A program made the translations under genes and the position numbers. A stretch of 64,000 bases of DNA from Clostridia bacterium. GTDB lineage: Bacteria; Bacillota; Clostridia; Christensenellales; Pumilibacteraceae. Under the pieces are notes generated by a model, which ran no database searches, was not told the origin of the DNA, and saw nothing but the letters and a program-made list of their open reading frames with translations. Positions 7,908-14,848 of this stretch are shown here, one piece after another; position 1 is the stretch's first letter, and each line of letters begins with the position of its first letter. The stretch spans positions 1-64,000 of the forward strand of contig JAAWDP010000002.1 in the NCBI GenBank assembly GCA_022793815.1. The letters are read 5' to 3'.

Positions 7908-9014
7908 TTATTCCTCGAAACAAAGTTCGGTCATTATCTCAATGCCTTTGAGCAGCACGCTCTCGTCGAAATCGAAGGTATCGGAGTGCAGGGGCGACGA
8001 ATGGGTTTCGTCCTTTATTCCCAGCCAGCTCATGCAGCCGTCGATTTTTTCGGTATAGAACGCGAAATCCTCCGCCGTGTAACGCGCGCCGCAATTTTGC
8101 AAAGGCGTCACTCGGTTCATTTTTTCGAATGCGGCGGGCGAATTGACGAGCGGCGGATATACCGCTTTAACATCGATAACGGAAGCCGTACCGTGCGCGG
8201 CGTCCGCCTCGGCAAGCCGTCTTGCCATCTCGCCCATCACAAAGTCGCGGCGGGCGCAATCGAAATAGCGCAGCGTACTTTTGACAAGCGCGCAGTCGGC
8301 GACGATGTTGCGGGCGTGCCCCGCCTCTGCCGCGCCGCTGTGCAGCAGCATGTTTTCTTCGCGCGTATCTATTTCGCGGCAAGCGAGCATGTAGTCGAGC
8401 GCGCTTGCGAGCGCGTCGCGTCCCTTTTCTCTGTCGGCGCAGTGCGCGGCAAGACCGCTTATTTTCACGTCGAATTCGACTGTGCCTGCAAACATCGCGC
8501 CCAAACAGGACGCCGTTTTGCCTTTTTCCAGTTCGGGACACAGATGAAAGGCGTAAATCTCGCCCACGTTGTCTATTACGCCGCTTTTAATCATTTTGTC
8601 CGCGCCGCCGTCGCCCTCTTCTCCGTACTGGAAAATGAGTCTGACATCGCGCGGCGGTCTGTTTTCGGCAAGAATTTTAGCCACGCCGAGCACGATTGCC
8701 ATGTGGGCGTCGTGACCGCAGGCGTGCATGTTTTTTTCGGCGCGAAAAGGCAGACCCGTCTTTTCCGATATCGGCAGTGCGTCCATATCGCAGCGCAGAG
8801 CCAGCATTTTGCCGCCGCTCCGCTGCCCCGCTATATCCGCATAAAGTCCCGTGTGAATGCTTTTGTACTTCAAGCCGAGTTCGCCGAGCCGCGCCTTGAT
8901 ATACGCGCTTGTTTCGTACTCGCAACCCGTAAGCTCGGGTATGCGGTGCAAATCGCGCCGCACTTTCGTTGCATAGGCAAATATTTCGCTTTTTGCCGCA
9001 GAGTCCGATAACAT
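7908..9014 (-). CDS. M20 family amidohydrolase (N-acyl-amino acid / N-acetyl-diaminopimelate deacetylase type)
   Basis: A 368-residue cytosolic metallo-amidohydrolase of the M20D group. The metal site motifs are ALRCDMDALPI and HACGHDAHMA, with the catalytic glutamate pair in FQYGEEGDGG; a dimerisation lid domain follows from about residue 170. Such enzymes remove acyl groups from amino acids, and one branch deacetylates N-acetyl-diaminopimelate. Its gene is back to back with asd-dapA-dapB, so a role in lysine or cell-wall precursor synthesis is attractive but not proven. The ATG at 9014 is preferred, since 13 codons upstream would encode the promoter itself. The predicted transcription start falls on this ATG (see promoter). 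Confidence 0.88.
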   Translation of the reverse strand: MLSDSAAKSEIFAYATKVRRDLHRIPELTGCEYETSAYIKARLGELGLKYKSIHTGLYADIAGQRSGGKMLALRCDMDALPISEKTGLPFRAEKNMHACGHDAHMAIVLGVAKILAENRPPRDVRLIFQYGEEGDGGADKMIKSGVIDNVGEIYAFHLCPELEKGKTASCLGAMFAGTVEFDVKISGLAAHCADREKGRDALASALDYMLACREIDTREENMLLHSGAAEAGHARNIVADCALVKSTLRYFDCARRDFVMGEMARRLAEADAAHGTASVIDVKAVYPPLVNSPAAFEKMNRVTPLQNCGARYTAEDFAFYTEKIDGCMSWLGIKDETHSSPLHSDTFDFDESVLLKGIEIMTELCFEE

Positions 9015-9049
9015 GAATACATTATACCATGTCTGCGGATATTTTTCAA
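9015..9049 (-). promoter_or_regulatory. Near-consensus promoter for a leaderless amidohydrolase transcript
   Basis: On the minus strand TTGAAA (9044-9049) is followed after exactly 17 bases by TATAAT (9021-9026), itself preceded by TGG, an extended -10. Six bases then separate the -10 from the ATG at 9014, so the expected +1 is the A of the start codon. This is seen directly. That translation starts there without a leader is inferred. Confidence 0.75.
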
Positions 9050-9108
9050 TCATATTTACCGTACATTGTCAAAAATATTCGGCTCGGAGAAAATCGGACG
9101 AAAAGTTA

Positions 9109-9143
9109 TTGACAAAATCGGGCATTTCCTGTATAATTATCCG
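9109..9143 (+). promoter_or_regulatory. Consensus promoter of the asd-dapA-dapB operon
   Basis: TTGACA (9109-9114), a 17-base spacer and TATAAT (9132-9137): a perfect sigma-A-type promoter. The predicted start lies at about 9143-9144, exactly where the first strand of the lysine aptamer begins. Confidence 0.9.
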
Positions 9144-9406
9144 TGTTAATGGGGAGCGGCAAATAAGAGTACGTTTTCGACATCCGCAGTTTTCGCGGAG
9201 TTATAGGCAGACACCGAGTCGGACACGGAAAGGATATTGCCGCCGAAATCCGTTTTGCGCGCAAGCCTAAGCCGCAGACGGGTTGGATGTTCGGCTTAAC
9301 CGCGGGCATCTGTCATTGGGCTCGCGCTGCCGAATGGAGAACATTACGCAGATAAAAAAGCGTTGTTTTTTATGCGGCACTGCACTTTTTAGCAAGCCGC
9401 GTTTTT
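9143..9406 (+). promoter_or_regulatory. Lysine riboswitch (L box) with attenuator
   Basis: This untranslated leader carries the conserved lysine aptamer blocks in order: GGAGCGG, AGAGTA, GCCGCCGAA, CTGTCA and a late TGGAGA. P1 is formed by 9143-9151 with 9342-9349. An alternative stem joins 9347-9359 with 9366-9376 (ATAAAAAA with TTTTTTAT plus CGC/GCG). It uses part of the P1 3' strand and of the terminator 5' arm. The terminator is 9374-9400 (GCGGC...GCCGC with an inner TGC/GCA) followed by GTTTTT. Known lysine riboswitches stop transcription when lysine binds, and this layout predicts the same here. It controls the three lysine/diaminopimelate genes downstream. The rest of the stretch to 9481 is leader with the AAGGAG site of asd. 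Confidence 0.88.
9374..9406 (+). terminator. Attenuator terminator inside the lysine riboswitch
   Basis: The GCGGC/GCCGC stem has an inner TGC/GCA helix and is followed by GTTTTTA. It is mutually exclusive with the A/T-rich antiterminator at 9347-9376. Confidence 0.75.
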
Positions 9407-9481
9407 AGATTCCGCAAATTTTTTTCGAAAAAATCCGAAAAATCGACGCAAACTCAAACACATTTTTCAAGGAGAAATAAT

Positions 9482-10504
9482 ATGCATTATGTAAACAAGT
9501 TCAACGTCGCCGTCGTCGGCGCAACCGGCATGGTCGGCAGAAAAATGTTGCAGGTCCTGGAAGAAAGAAAATTTCCGGTCGGCGAACTCTATCCGTTTGC
9601 CAGTCCGAAAAGCGCGGGCAAAGTAATTAAGTTCCGCGGACGCAACTATAAAGTGCTTCCGCTCACTCCGGCAAACATCGAGGCGCGCAAGATTGATCTT
9701 GCTCTTTTCAGCGCGGGCGCGGACGTGTCGGACCGTTTTGCCCCCATATTCGCGGAAAGGAAAATCGTAGTCGTCGACAATTCCAGCCGTTGGCGCACCG
9801 ACCCCGAAGTGCCGCTTGTGGTGCCCGAAGTCAATGCCGAAAAGATTGCCGACCACAACTACATCATAGCGAATCCCAACTGCTCGACCATTCAAGCGGT
9901 CGTGGCATTGGCACCCATACACAAACATTACGGTTTGAAGCGCGTTGTATACACCACGTTTCAAGCGGTGTCCGGCGCCGGCATGGGCGGCTATGAGGAC
10001 CTGGAAAACGGCGTAAAGGGAATGGCTCCGAAAAAGTTCCCCAAACCCATTTTCGGAAACTGCCTGCCGCACATAGACAAATTCCTCCCCGACGGCTATA
10101 CGAAGGAAGAGGAAAAGATGATTTTCGAAACGAAGAAGATTTTGGGTCTGCCCGACCTCAAAGTCACGGCAACCTGCGTGCGCGTACCCGTTTATTACGG
10201 TCACAGCGAGAGCATTAACATAGAAACCGAAATCCCCGCCGCTCCCGAAAAGGTGCGTTTCTTCCTCGGCGGCTCACCTTCAATCAAGATTGTCGACAGC
10301 CCCGAAAAAGGGCTTTACCCCACTCCGCTCGACTGCGCTAACCGCGACGAAGTGTTTGTGGGAAGAATACGCGCCGACGAAAGCGTGCCCAACGGACTGA
10401 ACATGTGGGTGGTTGCGGATAACATACGCAAGGGCGCGGCGACTAACGCCGTGCAGATAGCCGAAATTTTGGTCAAGAACAAGAAATTACTGTCCAAGGA
10501 GTGA
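9482..10504 (+). CDS. asd: Aspartate-semialdehyde dehydrogenase
   Basis: A 340-residue enzyme that reduces L-aspartyl-4-phosphate to aspartate semialdehyde with NADPH, the branch-point step to lysine, threonine and methionine. The N-terminal Rossmann motif VVGATGMVGRKML and the active-site cysteine in NPNCSTIQAV (about residue 138) are present, as is the catalytic His region in VRVPVYYGHSES. Length is normal for the family. The gene has AAGGAG before its ATG and is first in an operon read from a consensus promoter through a lysine riboswitch. It is spaced 3 bases from dapA. Confidence 0.96.
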   Translation: MHYVNKFNVAVVGATGMVGRKMLQVLEERKFPVGELYPFASPKSAGKVIKFRGRNYKVLPLTPANIEARKIDLALFSAGADVSDRFAPIFAERKIVVVDNSSRWRTDPEVPLVVPEVNAEKIADHNYIIANPNCSTIQAVVALAPIHKHYGLKRVVYTTFQAVSGAGMGGYEDLENGVKGMAPKKFPKPIFGNCLPHIDKFLPDGYTKEEEKMIFETKKILGLPDLKVTATCVRVPVYYGHSESINIETEIPAAPEKVRFFLGGSPSIKIVDSPEKGLYPTPLDCANRDEVFVGRIRADESVPNGLNMWVVADNIRKGAATNAVQIAEILVKNKKLLSKE

Positions 10505-10507
10505 TTT

Positions 10508-11407
10508 ATGGCGATATTCGAAGGCAGCGGCGCGGCGCTTATAACGCCGTTTGACGAAAACGGCGTAAACTACGATGCGTTCGGAAAGCTGATTGACTAT
10601 CAGTTGAAAAACGGAAGCGGCGCGCTGTTTGTGCTGGGCACTACGGGCGAACCCGCCACCATGAGCCGTAGCGAACGCGACGGCGCGGTTTCTTTTGCCG
10701 TCGGGCGTGCGGCGCGCCGCGTGCCCGTAATCGTCGGAAGCGGCTGCAATTGCACGGCGGAGGCGGTTCAAAGCAGTCTGCGCGCGCAAGAGCTCGGCGC
10801 GGACGGTCTGCTTGTCGTAACGCCCTATTACAACAAGTGCACGCAAAACGGGCTGTACGAACACTATCGGGCGGTGTGCGACGCCGTGGATATTCCCGTA
10901 ATCGCTTACAATGTCCCGACGCGCACGAACGTCAACATAAACCCCGATACGGCGGCGCGGCTGAGCACGCTGAAAAACATGACGGGGCTGAAAGAAGCGA
11001 GCGGCGACATCGACCAGCTGCAAGCGGTTGCCGCGGCGATAGAAAATAAAATGGATTTGTACATAGGCGACGATTCTCTGACTGCTGTCGCTTACTGTTT
11101 GGGCGCAAAAGGCGTAATTTCCGTGGCGGCGAACGTAGTGCCGAAAGTTATGGCAACGCTGACAAACCTGTGCGCAAAAGGCGACTTTGCGGCGGCTCGG
11201 ACATTGCAGTTCGAACTGATACCGCTTATGAGCGCGCTGTTCTGCGAAGTCAATCCGATTCCCGTGAAAAAGGCTATGTCGCTTATAGGGCTGGATTGCG
11301 GCGTGCCGCGGCTGCCTTTGACGGAAGCGATGCCCGCTCATACGGAGCTTATCGCCGAAGTACTGGAAAAAATATCACCCGAAAGAAGAGGTATAAAGAC
11401 ATGGTAA
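10508..11407 (+). CDS. dapA: 4-hydroxy-tetrahydrodipicolinate synthase
   Basis: A 299-residue TIM-barrel Schiff-base aldolase that condenses pyruvate with aspartate semialdehyde, the first step committed to diaminopimelate and lysine. It has the GTTGEPATMS pyruvate-site loop, the catalytic tyrosine in VIAYNVPTRT (about 137) and the Schiff-base lysine in TGLKEASGD (about 165). The stop codon overlaps the start of dapB by 7 bases, giving translational coupling. Expression is predicted to fall when lysine is high, through the riboswitch ahead of asd. Confidence 0.96.
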   Translation: MAIFEGSGAALITPFDENGVNYDAFGKLIDYQLKNGSGALFVLGTTGEPATMSRSERDGAVSFAVGRAARRVPVIVGSGCNCTAEAVQSSLRAQELGADGLLVVTPYYNKCTQNGLYEHYRAVCDAVDIPVIAYNVPTRTNVNINPDTAARLSTLKNMTGLKEASGDIDQLQAVAAAIENKMDLYIGDDSLTAVAYCLGAKGVISVAANVVPKVMATLTNLCAKGDFAAARTLQFELIPLMSALFCEVNPIPVKKAMSLIGLDCGVPRLPLTEAMPAHTELIAEVLEKISPERRGIKTW

Positions 11408-12147
11408 AAATATTTCTGACGGGCATATCCGGCAAGATGGGAAAGACGATTTGCCGATATGCCGAAGAAAGCGGCTGTGCGAGCATAAGCGGCGGTTTGG
11501 ACACTGCGGACGCGCCCGACTACCCCACTTTCCGACGCGCCGCGGACGTGAACGTCGATTTTGACGTCATTGCGGACTTTTCCAGACCTCAAACGCTGGA
11601 CGAGGTAATTGCCCTGTCCGACAGATACGAACGCCCCGTAATTATCGCAACGACGGGATACGACGAAAACGGAATGAAAAAAATAGAGGCTTTGAGCAAA
11701 AGACGCGCGGTTTTGATGTCGGGCAATATGAGTTTCGGAGTCACGCTTTTAACGGCGCTTTTGGAAAAAGCCGCCGCGGCTTTGGGCGACGGGTTCGATG
11801 CGGAAATCGTGGAAAAGCACCACAATCAAAAAGCCGACGCTCCGTCGGGAACGTCGCTGATGCTGGCGCGTTCCGTGCAGAGTGCGCGTCCCGAAAGCCG
11901 AATAATATGCGGCCGTTCGGGTGCAAATTGCAAGCGCGGCAAAAACGATATAAGCATAAGTTCCGTGCGCGGAGGCACGGTAGTCGGCGAACACGAAGTA
12001 ATGTTTCTCGGCAACGACGAAATCATCACTCTGTCGCATTCGGCGTTTTCGAGAAAGATTTTTGCGGTCGGCGCGGTAAAAGCGGCGAAGTTTCTTATCG
12101 GAAAAAAACCCGCGCTTTACGGCATGCGCGACGTGCTGGGACTATAA
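11401..12147 (+). CDS. dapB: 4-hydroxy-tetrahydrodipicolinate reductase
   Basis: A 248-residue NAD(P)H-dependent reductase, the step after DapA. The dinucleotide-binding start VKIFLTGISGKMGKTI and the catalytic/substrate block EKHHNQKADAPSGTSL (about residues 138-153) are diagnostic. The ATG at 11401 is chosen because it gives the family's normal N-terminus at the nucleotide-binding loop and has AAGAGGT upstream; the frame is open further 5' only inside dapA. It is the last gene of the riboswitch operon, followed by a strong terminator. Later lysine-pathway genes are not in the window. Confidence 0.96.
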   Translation: MVKIFLTGISGKMGKTICRYAEESGCASISGGLDTADAPDYPTFRRAADVNVDFDVIADFSRPQTLDEVIALSDRYERPVIIATTGYDENGMKKIEALSKRRAVLMSGNMSFGVTLLTALLEKAAAALGDGFDAEIVEKHHNQKADAPSGTSLMLARSVQSARPESRIICGRSGANCKRGKNDISISSVRGGTVVGEHEVMFLGNDEIITLSHSAFSRKIFAVGAVKAAKFLIGKKPALYGMRDVLGL

Positions 12148-12164
12148 AAAACTTACGGCAAAAC

Positions 12165-12200
12165 AAAAAACCGCGGACACGGCGTCTGCGGTTTTTTCTT
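12165..12200. terminator. Bidirectional terminator after dapB
   Basis: A CCGCGGA/TCTGCGG stem (12171-12191) flanked by AAAAAA and TTTTTT. It serves dapB on the plus strand and the GH95 gene, which ends at 12209, on the minus strand. Confidence 0.85.
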
Positions 12201-12208
12201 TATGATTA

Positions 12209-14599
12209 TCAGAATCTTATGTCGAGCGAAACGACTTTACCCGCGGGAAGTTCGAGTCCCGTAACGAAACCGTTTTCCAAATCGACTTTTTCCTTGCCGA
12301 CCGCTTTGAAACGCTTTGCGCCCGACGGGAGTTTAAGGTCTACGCTCTTGCTCTTTTTGGATTTGAGTTTGACGATGCAAACGCCTTTTTTCTTATCCCA
12401 GCTCATGGATACTATTTCGCTGCCGGTGCGCGTAGAGAATCCGCTCACTTCGCCGCGGTCGAGCTCGGACGGCAGAGCAGGCAGAAGTTTGATACAGTTT
12501 TTCGTCGACTGCACCGCCATGTCTTGAAGCGCGCTTGTCAGTCCCATATTGGCGACGACGGAATAGCTTGCCCATACGTCTACGCCCGTAATGCCCATGC
12601 CGCGCCAGTCGGACGACGCCATGATAAGATTGTTCATACACATAGAGCGCACCATTGCCGTAAGCGTATCCATAACGAGCGAGCCGTCGCCGAGATGGGC
12701 GAACACTTCGGCATAGCTTGCCATGGTAAGCGAATTTTGGTTTTCGGTCGACGATACGCATTTCTTTTTCGCCGCACCCAAAAACGCCTTGAACAGTTCG
12801 GGTTTGGTTTCGTCCACCTCCCCTGCGGGATAAACGGGATAGAACATCGCCGTGGAAGGACGCGCATAGTTATCGGCGAACTTCGTATCGGTATACTCAC
12901 GGACGGTTCCGTCCTCGTTCGTCTTATATGCGGGAATACGGGTGAGCATGTCGCGCCATTTCGCTATTTCGCCCTTATACAGCCCCGCTATTTCGCTGCC
13001 CTCGACAAGGTTTGTAAGCAAATCTTTGGCTATCGCGAAGTCGACGGCGGCGTTGCGCGCTATTTTCAAACCTTCGCCGTCCGCAAAGTTACCGGGACAC
13101 GACATAGGCGACACCGACGGGCAGCTGTCGTAAAAACCGTCGCCCTTGACCTTGAAAAATTCTTCGTAGAAAGTTGCGGTTTCCTTCATGAACGGAAGCG
13201 CCTTTTCTTTGAGGAATTTCACGTCGTCGGTGTATAAGTAGTAATCGTAATAAAGACGGCAAATCCAGCCCGCGACACCCGTGAAGTGCAGCACGCTGCT
13301 GTCTATGTTGCCGAAATAGCCCGTGCCGTGCGCCATTTCCGACGGAATAAGCAATCCGCGGCATCCGTATATGCGGGACGCGTTCTTTCTCAAATCGTCG
13401 AGAACGCTCTCGTAATAGGTAAATACGCTTTTAAGATATTCGGCAAGCGAACCCGTCAGCACGTGGCTGTAAGTGGTCTGCAATGCGCCGTCTGCCGTGA
13501 CCGCGCTGTTTTCCGCTTTGAAATCGCCGCACCACAATCCGTAAGGCGGCATGGGAAGGCTTTGCGGCGACGAACCCGCTATCATAAGGAAACGTCCGAG
13601 CGCCCAAAGCTTTTCGAGCAGCGTCGACGAAAGCTCGCCGCTTCTGAACGCATCGTCCAAAAGTTCGTCCGCAAAATCGTCGCGGCGGTCGCCCGAAAGG
13701 TCCAAATCCGCGCCCGCAAAAAGCTTCGAATGAAGCGGAGTATGTTCTTTGAGCAGTTTTTCGTAGGTGGACTTTATAGAAGAAAGCTTGGTTTTGAGAT
13801 TCTTCCATTCCTTTTCTCTCTGGCTCTCGATAAAGGGTTTGACCATGACAAGCACTTTGTCCGCGCCCTTTATGGTGATACCCTTTGCAGGGTCGACGCT
13901 CTGACTGCCGCCGTAGTAGTTTATGAATGCGACTGCGCCGAACTCGGTGCTGTTGTCGCTGCGGGCGGAGAAATACATGAAATAGTTTTCGTATTTGACG
14001 TTCACGCCCTCGGGGAGTTTGGAAACCGCGGTAGCGGTGCGGGCGTTGAACTTATCGTGCAAATCGAACGAAAACGTCACGTTTATCGCTTTGGGTCCCG
14101 CTTTGGATATTTCGTAAACAATTACGTCCTGCGCACGGGAAACGAACAAATCTCGGTCGTATTTGGTACTGCCGTCGCGGAAAGAAACGCCTATTTCGCC
14201 GTTCTCCATGTTGAGCATGCGGACATACTCTTTCGGCGCTCTGTCGAGCGGCATTTTTACATGCAAATCGCACAGCGGCAGAGGATAGAAACGGCTGGGA
14301 TGATAACCTTTCTGCATGAGCCCGTTGGAAAGGACATTCTCGGCGTCGAAATATGCGCCGTCGTCCATTTTTTTGCGGACGTCTTTGAGTTTGTCGGCAA
14401 CATCCTGCAACACTCCGACTCTGCCCTGCCACCACAAATCTCTGTGGTTAATCATGATGACGTCGTGTCCCGCGCCGCCGTAAACGGACGCGCCTATAAC
14501 GCCGTTGCCCGTAGGAAGAGCTTCGCGCCAGGTACTTCCCCACCACGACGCCGGTTTGGAAAGTTTCAGAACATTCTTGGTCTTTTTTACCGTTGCCAT
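12209..14599 (-). CDS. Glycoside hydrolase family 95-type glycosidase
   Basis: A 796-residue protein with the GH95 layout: an N-terminal beta-sandwich starting at WREALPTGNGVIGASVYGG and HRDLWWQGRVG (residues about 24-60), then an (alpha/alpha)6 barrel from about residue 330, where LWCGDFKAENSAV and GWICRLYYDYYLYTDD match the catalytic-domain blocks, and a C-terminal beta domain ending in LELPAGKVVSLDIRF. GH95 enzymes are inverting alpha-L-fucosidases or alpha-L-galactosidases on host glycans or plant xyloglucan. There is no signal peptide, so it probably acts in the cytoplasm on imported oligosaccharides. It has its own extended -10 promoter and stands alone. Confidence 0.85.
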   Translation of the reverse strand: MATVKKTKNVLKLSKPASWWGSTWREALPTGNGVIGASVYGGAGHDVIMINHRDLWWQGRVGVLQDVADKLKDVRKKMDDGAYFDAENVLSNGLMQKGYHPSRFYPLPLCDLHVKMPLDRAPKEYVRMLNMENGEIGVSFRDGSTKYDRDLFVSRAQDVIVYEISKAGPKAINVTFSFDLHDKFNARTATAVSKLPEGVNVKYENYFMYFSARSDNSTEFGAVAFINYYGGSQSVDPAKGITIKGADKVLVMVKPFIESQREKEWKNLKTKLSSIKSTYEKLLKEHTPLHSKLFAGADLDLSGDRRDDFADELLDDAFRSGELSSTLLEKLWALGRFLMIAGSSPQSLPMPPYGLWCGDFKAENSAVTADGALQTTYSHVLTGSLAEYLKSVFTYYESVLDDLRKNASRIYGCRGLLIPSEMAHGTGYFGNIDSSVLHFTGVAGWICRLYYDYYLYTDDVKFLKEKALPFMKETATFYEEFFKVKGDGFYDSCPSVSPMSCPGNFADGEGLKIARNAAVDFAIAKDLLTNLVEGSEIAGLYKGEIAKWRDMLTRIPAYKTNEDGTVREYTDTKFADNYARPSTAMFYPVYPAGEVDETKPELFKAFLGAAKKKCVSSTENQNSLTMASYAEVFAHLGDGSLVMDTLTAMVRSMCMNNLIMASSDWRGMGITGVDVWASYSVVANMGLTSALQDMAVQSTKNCIKLLPALPSELDRGEVSGFSTRTGSEIVSMSWDKKKGVCIVKLKSKKSKSVDLKLPSGAKRFKAVGKEKVDLENGFVTGLELPAGKVVSLDIRF

Positions 14600-14641
14600 A
14601 TCAGCCTCTCTGTCAGTATTTTATTATGTCAAACACGTTGT

Positions 14642-14670
14642 ATTATACCATTTTAATACGGTAAATGCAA
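14642..14670 (-). promoter_or_regulatory. Promoter of the GH95 gene
   Basis: Minus strand: TTGCAT (14665-14670), 17 bases, TATAAT (14642-14647) with an upstream TGG. GAGAGGCTG precedes the ATG at 14599. The rest of 14671-14775 shows no feature. Confidence 0.7.
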
Positions 14671-14775
14671 GCATTTACACATGCGTCCGCCCCCATAAAG
14701 CCCATAAAGTCGATAAAATTACCGAAAATTTGCCTTTTCAAGGCTTTTTTGATAGCGGCGCAAAGAAAAAAAGGA

Positions 14776-14821
14776 CTTAAAAAACAATACGGGACATGCA
14801 TCGGAGAAAGGCATGTCCCGT
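14776..14821 (-). terminator. Terminator of the M28 peptidase gene
   Basis: A perfect 11-bp stem, ACGGGACATGC (14789-14799) with GCATGTCCCGT (14811-14821). Read on the minus strand, it is followed by ATTGTTTTTT. It lies 28 bases past the M28 stop codon. Confidence 0.8.
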
Positions 14822-14848
14822 AAGGAATTCAAGTTTGAAAACCGAGTA

